From NCBI RefSeq assembly GCF_003443535.1, contig NZ_CP031947.1, positions 248,001 to 312,000 on the forward strand: a stretch of DNA of 64,000 nucleotides, read 5' to 3'. Source of the stretch: Ruegeria sp. AD91A. GTDB lineage: Bacteria > Pseudomonadota > Alphaproteobacteria > Rhodobacterales > Rhodobacteraceae. The notes below the pieces were generated by a model. The model was not told where the DNA came from. It did not search any database and saw only the letters and a list, made by a program, of their open reading frames with translations. This document shows positions 51,892 to 61,937 of the stretch, piece by piece. How positions within the stretch are numbered: position 1 is the first letter of the stretch; each line of letters opens with the position of its first letter. A program made the position numbers and the translations under genes.

Positions 51892-53193
51892 ATGTATTTG
51901 AGAAACGCACTTCGTGCGGCGACTGCAATGACACTCGTCGCGACGGCAGCAGCTCATGCGGATACCTTAACAATAGCGACCGTGAACAACGGCGACATGA
52001 TCCGGATGCAGGGCTATACCGATAAATTCACCGAGGCGACCGGCATTGACGTCGAATGGGTGACGTTGGAAGAAAACGTGCTGCGTCAGCGCGTAACGAC
52101 CGACATCACGACCAAAGGTGGTACGTTCGACATCATGACAATCGGCATGTATGAGACGCCGATCTGGGGCGCGAACGGCTGGCTGGTGCCGCTGGATGGC
52201 CTGTCCGAAGAATACGACGTTGGTGACATTCTGCCAGCGATGGCAGGTGGGTTGAGCCATGACGGAACGCTTTTCGCGGCACCGTTTTATGGTGAAAGCT
52301 CGATGATCATGTACCGCACTGACCTTATGGAAAAGGCGGGCATGGAAATGCCGGATGCGCCGACCTGGCAGTTCATCAAAGAGGCCGCCGCCGCGATGAC
52401 CGACCGCGACGCCGAGATCAACGGCATCTGCCTTCGCGGCAAAGCCGGTTGGGGTGAAGGCGGAGCCTTTATCACTGCGATGTCCAATTCATTCGGCGCC
52501 CGCTGGTTCGATGAAGAATGGAAGCCCCAGTTCGATCAGCCCGAGTGGGCAGACACGCTGAATTTCTACGTTGAAATGATGAACGAATCCGGTCCTGCCG
52601 GCTATGCTACCAATGGGTTCAACGAAAACCTGTCGCTGTTCCAGCAAGGCAAATGCGGCATGTGGATCGACGCGACAGTTGCGGCGTCTTTCGTGACCAA
52701 CCCTAACGACTCTACGGTCGCAGATCACGTAGGATTTGCGCTGGCACCCGACACTGGATTGGGCAAGCGGTCCAACTGGCTTTGGGCGTGGGCACTGGCT
52801 ATTCCTGCTGGCACACAGCAAGAAGATGCTGCCAAGCAATTCATCGAATGGGCGACCTCAAAGGACTACATTGAGTTAGTGGCCGAAAGCGAAGGATGGG
52901 CAAACGTTCCCCCGGGTGCACGTACGTCTCTGTACGAAAACCCGGAATACCAAAAGGTTCCGTTCGCAAAGATGACACTGGACTCAATCCTGTCAGCTGA
53001 TCCGAACAGCCCGACGGTAAAACCTGTCCCGTATGTTGGCATCCAGTTTGCCGCGATCCCGGAATTCGCAGGCATTGCCACACAGGTGAGCCAGGAGTTC
53101 TCGGCGGTATATGCCGGACAGCAAACGGTTGAGGAAGCACTTGCCAAAGCGCAGGCTTTCACAGCTGAAGAAATGGAAGCCGCCGGTTACTGA
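51892..53193 (+). CDS. smoE: Sorbitol/mannitol ABC transporter substrate-binding protein
   Basis: A 433-residue periplasmic binding protein for polyols. Signal peptide residues 1-23 (ATAMTLVATAAAHA). The mature protein begins DTLTIATVNNGDMIRMQGYT and shows TFDIMTIGMYETPIWGANGW, APFYGESSMIMYRTDLMEKA and GKCGMWIDATVAASFVTNPN, closely fitting the SmoE family. It begins after AGGGAGGACAGGG and is followed by permease, permease, ATPase, sorbitol dehydrogenase and mannitol dehydrogenase genes, the smo order. Name given on family pattern plus complete operon context. Confidence 0.92.
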   Translation: MYLRNALRAATAMTLVATAAAHADTLTIATVNNGDMIRMQGYTDKFTEATGIDVEWVTLEENVLRQRVTTDITTKGGTFDIMTIGMYETPIWGANGWLVPLDGLSEEYDVGDILPAMAGGLSHDGTLFAAPFYGESSMIMYRTDLMEKAGMEMPDAPTWQFIKEAAAAMTDRDAEINGICLRGKAGWGEGGAFITAMSNSFGARWFDEEWKPQFDQPEWADTLNFYVEMMNESGPAGYATNGFNENLSLFQQGKCGMWIDATVAASFVTNPNDSTVADHVGFALAPDTGLGKRSNWLWAWALAIPAGTQQEDAAKQFIEWATSKDYIELVAESEGWANVPPGARTSLYENPEYQKVPFAKMTLDSILSADPNSPTVKPVPYVGIQFAAIPEFAGIATQVSQEFSAVYAGQQTVEEALAKAQAFTAEEMEAAGY

Positions 53194-53204
53194 GGCATCC
53201 TCCC

Positions 53205-53233
53205 AACGGGTGGGCAGAGGTCTGCCCCCCGTT
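53205..53233 (+). promoter_or_regulatory. Intercistronic hairpin after smoE
   Basis: AACGGG-T-GGGCAG, loop AGGT, CTGCCC-C-CCGTT lies between the binding-protein stop and the first permease gene, without a T-run. Such hairpins typically protect the binding-protein mRNA and raise its output relative to the membrane components. Confidence 0.55.
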
Positions 53234-53299
53234 CAACCCTTCCACAATTCGCGTTTTTCTCGCAGGCTGAGTTACGCCTGAACAGAGAGGGTTTGCGTT

Positions 53300-54166
53300 A
53301 TGGCTACTCAACAATCCCGATCAGTTGCCCGCCTGATGATGGCACCCGCAGTGGTCCTGCTGCTTGGCTGGATGCTCGTGCCTCTGACGATGACGCTGTA
53401 TTTTTCTTTCAAGAAATACCTGCCGCTGCGTGGAGGTGATCTGGGTTGGGTCGGGTTCGACAACTACGTTCGTTTCGTATCCTCCAGTTCCTTCTGGCCT
53501 GCAGTTCAGGCGACTTTGGTGATCGTTGGCGGCGTGCTGGTGATTACGGTCGTTCTGGGCATTCTGCTGGCCATGCTGCTGGATCAGCCCATGTGGGGAC
53601 AGGGCGTTGTCCGCATCCTTGTGATTGCGCCATTCTTTGTCATGCCGACCGTATCAGCGCTGGTCTGGAAAAACATGTTCATGGACCCGGTGAACGGTTT
53701 GCTGGCCCATCTGTGGCGCTTTTTCGGGGCTGAGCCGATTTCGTGGCTGTCCGAGGCGTCGATGACTTCGATCGTCATGATCGTTTCGTGGCAATGGCTG
53801 CCCTTTGCAACGCTGATCCTGCTGACCGCTATCCAATCTCTGGACAGTGAACAGCTGGAAGCGGCCGAAATGGATGGCGCGCCGCCGCTGAAACGCTTTT
53901 ATCACATCATCCTGCCGCATCTTGGTCGCGCCATAACGATTGTGATCCTGATCCAGACGATTTTTCTATTGTCGATCTTCGCCGAGATTTTCGTGACCAC
54001 CGGCGGCGCCTTCGGCACCCGTACACTGACCTACATGATCTTCCAGCGCGTTTTGGAAAGCCAGAACGTTGGCCTCGGATCTGCCGGTGGTGTCTATGCA
54101 ATCATCCTTGCCAATATCGTTGCCATCTTCCTGATGCGCATTGTCGGCAAAAACCTGGACGCGTGA
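53300..54166 (+). CDS. smoF: Polyol ABC transporter permease
   Basis: A 288-residue inner-membrane permease with six hydrophobic segments (first MMAPAVVLLLGWMLVPLTMT). The ATPase-contact EAA loop reads LEAAEMDGAPPLKRFYHIIL. It lies 106 bases after smoE and 12 before the second permease gene. Family MalF/SmoF type, matching the sugar alcohol transporter. Confidence 0.92.
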   Translation: MATQQSRSVARLMMAPAVVLLLGWMLVPLTMTLYFSFKKYLPLRGGDLGWVGFDNYVRFVSSSSFWPAVQATLVIVGGVLVITVVLGILLAMLLDQPMWGQGVVRILVIAPFFVMPTVSALVWKNMFMDPVNGLLAHLWRFFGAEPISWLSEASMTSIVMIVSWQWLPFATLILLTAIQSLDSEQLEAAEMDGAPPLKRFYHIILPHLGRAITIVILIQTIFLLSIFAEIFVTTGGAFGTRTLTYMIFQRVLESQNVGLGSAGGVYAIILANIVAIFLMRIVGKNLDA

Positions 54167-54178
54167 GGAGACAAAACC

Positions 54179-55009
54179 ATGGCCCGCACCGTCACGACAC
54201 AACGCAAAACACTAAACACTGCCTTTGCCTGGGCCGTAGGTCTGCTGATCTTCTTCCCAATCCTCTGGACGATCCTGACCAGCTTCAAGACCGAGGCGCA
54301 GGCGATTGCAAGCCCACCGATCTTCCTCAACTTCGACTGGACGCTCGAAAATTACGCCATCGTGCAAGAGCGCTCGGACTACATGCGGTTCCTGTGGAAT
54401 TCGGTCATCATCGCAGGCGGATCGACCGTTCTGGGTGTGATCGTGGCGATACCCGCAGCCTGGGCGATGGCGTTTGTTCCGTCCAAGCGCACCAAGGACA
54501 TTCTGTTGTGGATGCTGTCCACAAAGATGTTGCCTGCAGTTGGTGTTCTGTACCCGATTTACTTGCTGTTCATTCAGCTGGGTTTGCTGGACAGTCGCGG
54601 TGGGCTGGTCGTGGTGCTGATGCTGATCAACTTGCCGATCATCGTCTGGATGCTCTACACCTATTTCCGCGAAATTCCCGGAGAGATCTTGGAAGCGGCG
54701 CGCATGGACGGCGCGACTTTGAAAGAGGAAATCCTCTACGTCCTGACCCCAATGGCCATTCCCGGCATCGCATCAACCGTTCTGTTGAACTTCATTCTGG
54801 CCTGGAACGAGGCATTCTGGACGCTCAACCTGACTGCCGTTGATGCTGCACCGCTTACGGCCTTCATCGCCAGCTATTCCAGCCCGGAAGGTTTGTTCTT
54901 TGCCAAGCTCAGCGCGGCGTCGACCATGGCGATTGCACCTATTCTGATCCTCGGCTGGTTCAGCCAGAAACAACTTGTCCGCGGCCTGACCTTCGGCGCT
55001 GTGAAATAA
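54179..55009 (+). CDS. smoG: Polyol ABC transporter permease
   Basis: A 276-residue MalG/SmoG-type permease with six membrane helices (first TAFAWAVGLLIFFPILWTIL). The EAA loop is ILEAARMDGATLKEEILYVL. It follows smoF by 12 bases and precedes the ATPase gene by 12 bases, with AGGAGACAAAACC before its start. Confidence 0.93.
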   Translation: MARTVTTQRKTLNTAFAWAVGLLIFFPILWTILTSFKTEAQAIASPPIFLNFDWTLENYAIVQERSDYMRFLWNSVIIAGGSTVLGVIVAIPAAWAMAFVPSKRTKDILLWMLSTKMLPAVGVLYPIYLLFIQLGLLDSRGGLVVVLMLINLPIIVWMLYTYFREIPGEILEAARMDGATLKEEILYVLTPMAIPGIASTVLLNFILAWNEAFWTLNLTAVDAAPLTAFIASYSSPEGLFFAKLSAASTMAIAPILILGWFSQKQLVRGLTFGAVK

Positions 55010-55021
55010 GGAACACGACTC

Positions 55022-56026
55022 ATGGGACGTATACAACTCAAGTCTGTGACCAAGAAATTTGGCGACGTTGAGGTTATTCCACCCTTGGACCTGACCATTG
55101 AAGATGGCGAATTCACCGTTTTCGTCGGCCCATCGGGTTGTGGCAAGTCCACGCTCCTGCGCCTGATCGCGGGGCTGGAGGATATCACCAGCGGCCACAT
55201 AGAAATCGATGGCGCAGATGCAACAGACGTGCCGCCCGCCAAACGAGGACTGGCTATGGTGTTCCAGTCTTATGCGCTTTACCCGCATATGACCGTTCGC
55301 AAGAACATCGCATTTCCGCTGCGCATGGCGAAACTGGATCAGGCCGAAATCGACAGGCGGGTTGAGGGCGCGGCCAGTGTCTTGAACCTGACCGACTACC
55401 TGGATCGCCGCCCGGGCCAGTTGTCCGGTGGTCAGCGTCAGCGCGTCGCCATTGGTCGGGCCATTGTTCGTGAACCCGCTGCTTTCCTGTTCGATGAACC
55501 GCTCTCCAACCTCGACGCAGCACTGCGGGTCGGCATGCGGTTGGAAATCAGCGAACTGCATGAACGCCTCGCCACAACGATGATATACGTGACCCACGAT
55601 CAGGTAGAAGCCATGACGATGGCCGATAAGATTGTCGTACTGCAAGCCGGTGTGATCGAACAAGTAGGCAGCCCGCTGGAATTATATCGGACGCCGCGCA
55701 ACCAGTTTGTAGCGGGGTTTATTGGTTCACCCAAGATGAACTTCATCGAAGGACCGGACGCCGCAAAACACGGGGCCCAAACGATAGGTATTAGACCGGA
55801 ACACATTGCAGTTTCGGAAACCGAAGGAGAATGGTCCGGGGTCGTCAGCGTCTCGGAACACCTTGGTTCGGACACATTTTTCCATATCCACGAAACCGGA
55901 TTGGCTGAAACGATTACCGTGCGTGCAGACGGCGAGGTCGGTTTCCGTCATGGGGATCGCATACACCTGACACCACGCGCCGATGTGATCCATCGATTTG
56001 ACGCAGACGGCCTGCGGATCGAATGA
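55022..56026 (+). CDS. smoK: Polyol ABC transporter ATP-binding protein
   Basis: A 334-residue MalK-type ATPase: Walker [10 protein letters not shown] (about 38-46), Q-loop [11 protein letters not shown], signature LSGGQRQRV, Walker [14 protein letters not shown] and [14 protein letters not shown]. The C-terminal TOBE-like part ([14 protein letters not shown]) is shorter than in the paralogue at 1912-2970. Its stop overlaps the start of the dehydrogenase gene (ATGA, 56023-56026). Confidence 0.94.
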   Translation: MGRIQLKSVTKKFGDVEVIPPLDLTIEDGEFTVFVGPSGCGKSTLLRLIAGLEDITSGHIEIDGADATDVPPAKRGLAMVFQSYALYPHMTVRKNIAFPLRMAKLDQAEIDRRVEGAASVLNLTDYLDRRPGQLSGGQRQRVAIGRAIVREPAAFLFDEPLSNLDAALRVGMRLEISELHERLATTMIYVTHDQVEAMTMADKIVVLQAGVIEQVGSPLELYRTPRNQFVAGFIGSPKMNFIEGPDAAKHGAQTIGIRPEHIAVSETEGEWSGVVSVSEHLGSDTFFHIHETGLAETITVRADGEVGFRHGDRIHLTPRADVIHRFDADGLRIE

Positions 56027-56796
56027 AACGTCTGACGGGCAAAACAGCCCTGATCACTGGGGCAGCGCGGGGCATTGGATTGGCATTTGCCAGGGTCTAT
56101 GTGGCAGAGGGTGCGCGCGTCGCCGTCGCCGACATCGACTTCCAGCGCGCGCAGGACGTAGTCGCCGACATTGGCGCGGCGGCTTTCGCTGTCGAGATGG
56201 ACGTGACCAACCAGCAGAGCGTTGATCAGGCTGTAGCAAAAACCGCGACCCAATTCGGCCCGATCGACATTTTGATCAACAACGCAGCTATCTTCACCGC
56301 CGCACCAATCGTTGAGATTGAACGCGCTGACTACAATCGCGTTTTTGACATCAACGTCGCGGGTGCGCTGTTTACGATGCAGGCAGTTGCCAAACATATG
56401 ATCGAGCACGGAACCAAAGGCCGAATTATCAATATGGCCTCGCAGGCGGGACGAAGGGGCGAACCTTTGGTTGCTGTCTACTGCGCCAGCAAGGCGGCGA
56501 TCATATCCCTTACCCAATCGGCGGGGCTGAACCTGATTTCTCATGGGATCAATGTAAACGCGATTGCCCCCGGTGTCGTCGATGGCGAACATTGGGATGG
56601 CGTGGACGCCTTTTTTGCAAAGCATGAAGGCAAGCCCCTTGGCCAGAAAAAGCGTGAAGTGGCGGCAGCTGTTCCATATGGCCGGATGGGGCGCGCGGAA
56701 GACCTGACAGGCATGGCGGTTTTTCTGGCCTCTGACGAGGCCAAGTACATCGTCGCGCAGACTTACAATATCGACGGCGGAAACTGGATGAGCTGA
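56023..56796 (+). CDS. smoS: Sorbitol dehydrogenase, short-chain type
   Basis: A 257-residue NAD-dependent SDR that oxidises D-sorbitol (glucitol) to fructose, and probably galactitol to tagatose. Cofactor motif TGAARGIG (about 11-18), NNAAIF strand, catalytic Ser in [10 protein letters not shown], and the YxxxK motif [25 protein letters not shown] is characteristic of SmoS. Tightly coupled to the ATPase upstream and, by shared base at 56796, to the mannitol dehydrogenase gene downstream. Confidence 0.93.
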   Translation: MKRLTGKTALITGAARGIGLAFARVYVAEGARVAVADIDFQRAQDVVADIGAAAFAVEMDVTNQQSVDQAVAKTATQFGPIDILINNAAIFTAAPIVEIERADYNRVFDINVAGALFTMQAVAKHMIEHGTKGRIINMASQAGRRGEPLVAVYCASKAAIISLTQSAGLNLISHGINVNAIAPGVVDGEHWDGVDAFFAKHEGKPLGQKKREVAAAVPYGRMGRAEDLTGMAVFLASDEAKYIVAQTYNIDGGNWMS

Positions 56797-58301
56797 TGGA
56801 CCCTGTGGCGAACGCGAAATCTCCTACACTGCTGCGGCAAGACCGCCTTTCAGATCTGCCAACAACCGTGAAGACCCCGAAGTATGAACGTTCGGATCTG
56901 ACGCCGGGCATCGTTCATATTGGATTGGGTAACTTCCATCGCGCGCATCAGGCCTGGTATATTCACCAGCTCATGCAACAGGGGCAGGCCCATGACTGGG
57001 CCATCGTCGGGGCGGGTGTGCGAAGCTATGACGCCGCTATGCGAGAGCGACTGCTTGCACAGGACTGCCTTACAACGCTGATCGAGTTGGGTCCAAAAGG
57101 AATGTCTGCTGAGGTGATTGGCCCAATGATCGATTACCTGCCGATCGAGGAAAACAACGCCGCTCTCATCCAGGCGATGGCCGCCCCGGCTACTCGGATT
57201 GTTTCGCTGACCGTTACCGAAGGTGGATATTTTCTGGATACCAACAACGGCGCCGTCGATACTGATCACGCTGACATTCGTCATGATGCAGATAACCCCA
57301 ATCAGCCCCGTACGGCCTTCGGTGCGATGGTTGCGGCCCTCAGACAACGGCGCGCCGAGGGCTTGAAGCCGTTTACGGCGCTCAGTTGCGATAATCTTCA
57401 AGGCAACGGATCAATTTTGCGAAACTGTATTGTCGGATTGGCGCGCATGTCCGACCCGGAACTGGCCAGCTGGATTGACAGGAATGGCGCGTTCCCGAAT
57501 TCAATGGTGGATTGCATCGTGCCAGCAACGACTGACCAATTGGCTTCGCAATGCCATACCCTTGGGGTCGATGACAAAGCGCCCGTCTCGCATGAGAACT
57601 TTCGCCAATGGGTAATCGAGGATGCCTTCTGTGCCGGGCGCCCACCTCTCGAAAAAGTCGGAGTAACACTGACCCACAACGTTCATAGTTACGAGAAAAT
57701 GAAGTTGCGCATTTTGAACGGAGGTCATCAACTGCTCGCAAATGTCGGAGAAATATTGAATGTTCCGACGATTGCCGACTGCATGAAGGATCCGGCCATC
57801 GCGGCATTCTTTGGAAAAGTGCAAGCTGAAGAAATCCTGCCTCATGTCGAAGCCGTTCCCGAAACAACTGCGCAAGAGTATCTTGAGTTGGTTGAGAGGC
57901 GATTTGCAAACACTGCGATTCACGATACCACACGCAGGGTCGCATTCGACGGATCGGCACGGCATCCGGGGTTCTTGCTGCCTTCGCTGCGCGATGCACT
58001 TGCATCAGGTTCTTCTGTACACGGGCTCGCGCTTGCCGAAGCGTTCTGGTGCCGGATGTGTGCGGGTGTTCGTGAAGATGGCTCCGAGATCACTCCTAAT
58101 GACCCCCAGTGGGAAAGCCTGAACAGAACAGCTCTGGCGTCCAAAACCGAACCTGAGCTTTGGCTGGAGCAGGGTTTCTACAGCGGTGACTTTGGAGTCA
58201 GCCCACACTTTTCCAAAGCCTTCGCCCGCTGGCTGACGCTGATATGGCAGCGTGGCAGCCGAGTCGCCATCGCTGAGTATGTCGCGAACGATTCAACGTA
58301 G
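56796..58301 (+). CDS. mtlK: Mannitol 2-dehydrogenase
   Basis: A 501-residue long-chain polyol dehydrogenase that oxidises D-mannitol to D-fructose with NAD. Family signatures: IVHIGLGNFHRAHQAWYIHQ, SLTVTEGGYFLDTNNGAVDT, LKPFTALSCDNLQGNGSILR, the catalytic Lys region in MKLRILNGGHQLLANVGEIL, and HDTTRRVAFDGSARHPGFLL. Length equals the family norm (about 490). It ends the polyol operon; fructose would then enter central metabolism by a kinase encoded elsewhere. Confidence 0.95.
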   Translation: MDPVANAKSPTLLRQDRLSDLPTTVKTPKYERSDLTPGIVHIGLGNFHRAHQAWYIHQLMQQGQAHDWAIVGAGVRSYDAAMRERLLAQDCLTTLIELGPKGMSAEVIGPMIDYLPIEENNAALIQAMAAPATRIVSLTVTEGGYFLDTNNGAVDTDHADIRHDADNPNQPRTAFGAMVAALRQRRAEGLKPFTALSCDNLQGNGSILRNCIVGLARMSDPELASWIDRNGAFPNSMVDCIVPATTDQLASQCHTLGVDDKAPVSHENFRQWVIEDAFCAGRPPLEKVGVTLTHNVHSYEKMKLRILNGGHQLLANVGEILNVPTIADCMKDPAIAAFFGKVQAEEILPHVEAVPETTAQEYLELVERRFANTAIHDTTRRVAFDGSARHPGFLLPSLRDALASGSSVHGLALAEAFWCRMCAGVREDGSEITPNDPQWESLNRTALASKTEPELWLEQGFYSGDFGVSPHFSKAFARWLTLIWQRGSRVAIAEYVANDST

Positions 58302-58789
58302 CAAATCGCTCTCGGCGCTCAGTTCGATCGGTGTGCATGCACCGCGGCTTCTGGCTTCTGGAACTTTATCTGATGTCAGCGCAAATGGAACGCGTAATCA
58401 GGCGAAAGACGTGTGGATACCACCTTCGGCGATCCTGACTGATACAAAAACACTGGAAATCCCCCTCGACAGAGCCTGCAAGGCAAGTCTTTGCGGGGAA
58501 AAGGAAAAACCTACCCTCGGATCAAAAGCGTCAAGAGGAGTTCCGCAAGCTGAGGCGGAAATTGGATCGAACACCCCACCCCAATCGGCCCCAGGTGTCG
58601 CCGTACAGGTAGTGCTCGCGATATTCTGTTGCACTTACGAGACGATTCTACCGTTGAAAGAAAGTGTCATTTGAAACATGGTGTCACCTACTGTTTCAAA
58701 AGGACCGGTGCGTAATAGCTTGTCATAAAAAGAACAATTTAAGCGTGCATCCGAGTGCAATCTAATCTTCCGAGGTACAGGGCTGAGCA
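58302..58789. other. Intergenic region, no gene recognised
   Basis: About 490 bases between mtlK and the metalloprotease gene. The frame on the minus strand at 58398-58634 is open for 78 codons but has no recognisable family. The promoter of the protease gene should lie at the right end, where the sequence turns AT-rich (58690-58760). GTACAGGGCTGAGCA precedes its ATG. Confidence 0.35.
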
Positions 58790-61705
58790 ATGGCTACTAC
58801 GACTATAATACCAAGACCTTCCGCTTCTTCTCCGCTCAGCTCGATACAAGGTTATGTTGCCTACGTTGACGGCAATCCTTCGATCACTACAATTTCTTAT
58901 CACTTCGAACAATACGCGGGCACACAAGCGTGGACTGCGGAATACAAGGCAGAATTCCGAGCCGCTCTCTCTGCTATCGAGGCCGTGGCAAATGTGAGCT
59001 TTGTCGAGTCTGGCAGTGCTTCAGCCGACTTGGTTGAGGTTATTGCGCCCACAAGCTTTTTTTCAGATCCCAGAACGCTTGGCTACCACTATACGCCATC
59101 AAGTAGTCCCTCCGTAGGAGCTTTCAATACCGCTTACTGGAGTGCCGGATCAAATGGCAATGGGGATCCGGGCGGGTTTTTCTTTACTACCTTGCTTCAT
59201 GAGTTGGGTCATGCGCTTGGGTTGGGTCACCCCCACGACACCGGTTTGGGAACAACCGTAATGGATGGTGTCACATCGCCATTTGACTCTTTCGGGACCG
59301 GCAACCTGAATCAGGGTGTCTACACGGTGATGTCGTATAATGACGGCTGGACCGAACAGAACGGAATTCTCTCGGTCAACGCGACTTATGGTGGTTCAAC
59401 GGGTCTTGGCGCTTTGGACATTGCTGCGTTGCAGGCGATGTATGGCGCGAATACTACGCACAATTCTGCCAACAACACCTACACGCTCCCCTCAGCAAAC
59501 GTTGCGGGAACCGGCTATCAGTCTATTTGGGATACAGGTGGAAATGATACGATCCAGCATGTTGGTAGTTCGACTGCGTGGATCGATCTTCGGGCGGCAA
59601 CACTGGATTATTCCGATACCGGCGGCGGCGTTGTGTCTTACGCCGCGGGAATAAAGGGCGGCTTTACAATCGCTCATGGCGTTGTGATCGAAAACGCGAC
59701 CGGAGGGACCGGTGATGACGTGATTGTCGGGAATACTGCCCAGAATGTCCTGAATGGCAACCATGGTCACGATAAAATCTATTCAGTCTCTGACGGAACC
59801 AACAACAACACCATTTATGGTGGCTTGGGGAATGACACTATTCATCTGGCGAACGGTTCCGGCGCTGACCAGGTTTTCGGTGGCCAAGGGGATGATTGGG
59901 CCATTGTGACCAACAATGCCGGCTCGTTTTCCGGAGGAAGCGGTACTGACACAGTCCGATTTGTCAGCGCCATCAGCAGCTATCTGTTCATCAAAAACGG
60001 CACGAAATACGAATTTATCGATGCCGTGTCGCGTATCACCTTTACGGTGGAAGATGATGTCGAGGCCATTCAATTCCTGAATGGATCACAGGCGTATAGC
60101 CGTTCGAACATCGAAACGGCCATGCAACTCTCGAATATCGAGACAGCCGGCACGACATTGAAACACGCAACTCAGGGCATTTACGTACTGGATGCAGGCA
60201 GCTCGAACGTGACGCTGATTTTTAATGGTCAGGCTGTTGGTCAAAACACGATTGCCGGCTGGCAGGCCATTCAGGCCGAGGCTTCGGGCGGCGGTTACAA
60301 AGTGCTGTGGAAAAACGTGGATGGGACATATGGGGAATGGACCGTCAACTCCAATGGTCAGTTCCTCAGCAGCAGCAGCATCGGCAATGTGGCAGATGTT
60401 GAGGCCTTCTATGGCGCTGATTTGAACAATGACGGGCTGACGGGTCACGGTACGGTCACGCTTGAATCCAATGGCTCCACGACACTCGTTTCGTCAAGTC
60501 TGGGTTCGTATTTTATTAACGGCACCATTGAACTGACGCTCAACGGTGCCAAGGCCGGCCCGGGCAGTTTCCCCGGCTGGCAGGCCATTCAGGCTGAGGC
60601 TTCTGGCGGCGGCTACAGGGTGCTATGGAAGAATACGGACGGCACGTTTGGGGAATGGGTGGCCGATGCCAGTGGTCGCTTTGTCAGCAGCAGCACCATA
60701 GACGACGTTCGAGATGTCGAGGTCTTCTATGGCGCCAACCTGAACAATGATGCACAAATCGGTCATATCACGACCAGCATCGAGTCCAACGGTTCCACGA
60801 CGCTGGGATGGTCAACCAATGGCGCATATGTAATTGGCGGCAACATCGACTTGAAGCTCAATCAGGTTATTGCCGGTCCTGGCAGCTTCCCCGGCTGGCA
60901 GGCGCTTCAGGCCGAGGCTTCTGGCGGCGGTTATCGGGTGCTGTGGAAGAATTCCGACGGGTCTTACGGAGAATGGACTACGAACGCGGCTGGTGAATTC
61001 CAGAGCAGTGCAACAATCGACAATGTTGCGGATGTCGAGGTCTTCTATGGCGTTGACCTGAACAATGACGGGCTGACGGGTCATGGAACGATCAACATTG
61101 AATCCAACGGCGGGACAACGCTGGGGGCGTCAACCCAGGGTGAATATCTGATTGACGGCACCACGACTTTGACATTCAACAACGCCACTGTCGGGCCGAA
61201 CAGTTTCCCTGGCTGGCAGGCCATTCAGGCCGAAGCTTCGGGCGGCGGCTACAGGGTGTTGTGGAAGAATTCGGATGGGTCCTATGGGGAATGGGTCACG
61301 GATTCCAATGGTGTATATGTCGGTTCCAACACCATCGCTGACGTGGCGGCAGTCGAAACCTTCTATGGCTTTGATATCGACGGCAGTGGGACAGTCGGAA
61401 ACGGACTGCCCAAACTCGCTCGAGTTGCGGCAGCCGATCAGAACACACCGACGGGCGAAGAAAAATTGGGAATGTCTGATTGGGATGAAACGGTCGATTA
61501 TCTGAAGTTCGTCGCCGATCTTGGCGGTCACGAAGACGCAGAAGACGACTACACGCTGGTAAGCTTGCATCAGGCTCAGGATACGGTGCTCCCTGTTTCC
61601 GAAGACCCCTTGGCCGCCTTGTCGAGTGGAAACATGGACATCGAGGACGACGAGACCAGTCCGACACTTATGCCCCTTTTGGACGAAGACAGCTTCTGGG
61701 TTTAG
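58790..61705 (+). CDS. Secreted M10 metalloprotease with RTX-like and Trp-rich tandem repeats
   Basis: A 971-residue serralysin-like protease. The zinc site HELGHALGLGHPHD (His137, Glu138, His141, His147) and Met-turn VMSYNDG (Met181) are complete. No N-terminal signal peptide, as expected for type I secretion. Residues about 300-390 hold glycine/aspartate-rich calcium-binding repeats (GGTGDDVIVGN, NGNHGHDKI, GGLGNDTIHL, GGQGDDWAI). Four repeats of 106 residues follow (about 455-870), each with a GWQAIQAEASGGGYRVLWKN-type core, GEW, DVE-FYG and DLNNDG; they resemble Trp-rich C-terminal repeats (W_rich_C, Pfam family by pattern). The tail is acidic and ends MPLLDEDSFWV, a typical type I signal. 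No secretion genes lie beside it. Confidence 0.9.
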   Translation: MATTTIIPRPSASSPLSSIQGYVAYVDGNPSITTISYHFEQYAGTQAWTAEYKAEFRAALSAIEAVANVSFVESGSASADLVEVIAPTSFFSDPRTLGYHYTPSSSPSVGAFNTAYWSAGSNGNGDPGGFFFTTLLHELGHALGLGHPHDTGLGTTVMDGVTSPFDSFGTGNLNQGVYTVMSYNDGWTEQNGILSVNATYGGSTGLGALDIAALQAMYGANTTHNSANNTYTLPSANVAGTGYQSIWDTGGNDTIQHVGSSTAWIDLRAATLDYSDTGGGVVSYAAGIKGGFTIAHGVVIENATGGTGDDVIVGNTAQNVLNGNHGHDKIYSVSDGTNNNTIYGGLGNDTIHLANGSGADQVFGGQGDDWAIVTNNAGSFSGGSGTDTVRFVSAISSYLFIKNGTKYEFIDAVSRITFTVEDDVEAIQFLNGSQAYSRSNIETAMQLSNIETAGTTLKHATQGIYVLDAGSSNVTLIFNGQAVGQNTIAGWQAIQAEASGGGYKVLWKNVDGTYGEWTVNSNGQFLSSSSIGNVADVEAFYGADLNNDGLTGHGTVTLESNGSTTLVSSSLGSYFINGTIELTLNGAKAGPGSFPGWQAIQAEASGGGYRVLWKNTDGTFGEWVADASGRFVSSSTIDDVRDVEVFYGANLNNDAQIGHITTSIESNGSTTLGWSTNGAYVIGGNIDLKLNQVIAGPGSFPGWQALQAEASGGGYRVLWKNSDGSYGEWTTNAAGEFQSSATIDNVADVEVFYGVDLNNDGLTGHGTINIESNGGTTLGASTQGEYLIDGTTTLTFNNATVGPNSFPGWQAIQAEASGGGYRVLWKNSDGSYGEWVTDSNGVYVGSNTIADVAAVETFYGFDIDGSGTVGNGLPKLARVAAADQNTPTGEEKLGMSDWDETVDYLKFVADLGGHEDAEDDYTLVSLHQAQDTVLPVSEDPLAALSSGNMDIEDDETSPTLMPLLDEDSFWV
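60150..61400 (+). repeat. Four in-gene tandem repeats, period 318 bp
   Basis: The core GGCTGGCAGG recurs at 60257, 60575, 60893 and 61211, spaced exactly 318 bases (106 codons). The copies differ by scattered base changes, so the array is old enough to have diverged at the DNA level while keeping its length. It encodes the Trp-rich domains of the metalloprotease. Confidence 0.9.
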
Positions 61706-61811
61706 AAAAACTTTGGCGCTGGAAGCGGCCCGTTCAGTTAGACTGACGGTGCCTTTTCCGGCGTAGTTCACAGTGGACGTGTCGCATGTTAGTGCGGCCC
61801 CAAGTGCTCGG

Positions 61812-61937
61812 TTAGACCACTTTCCGTTCGAAGGCGGCTGGGCTTTTCCAACCTATTGCTGAGTGCCGTCGACGTGGGTTGTAGACGCCATTGATGTATT
61901 CGAAGATTGCCAATTTGGCAGTTGTTCGGGTCGGCTA
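61812..61937 (-). pseudogene. IS3-family transposase OrfB, C-terminal remnant
   Basis: About 38 codons encode TAKLAIFEYINGVYNPRRRH followed by SAIGWKSPAAFE, the conserved end of IS3-family integrase-type transposases (FDYIE-x-YN-RRRHSALGY-SP-EFE). An in-frame TAG lies immediately upstream at 61935-61937 and the DDE catalytic part is absent. This is a decayed fragment, not an active element. Confidence 0.8.

Noticed and set aside
58398..58634. 78-codon minus-strand frame between mtlK and the protease gene
   Set aside because: No recognisable domain and no ribosome site; likely chance openness in GC-rich DNA.
60150..61400. Regular repeats as a CRISPR or VNTR array
   Set aside because: The 318-bp period is a multiple of three inside one long reading frame and encodes conserved protein domains; there are no short identical repeats with unique spacers. 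No CRISPR array was seen anywhere in the window.
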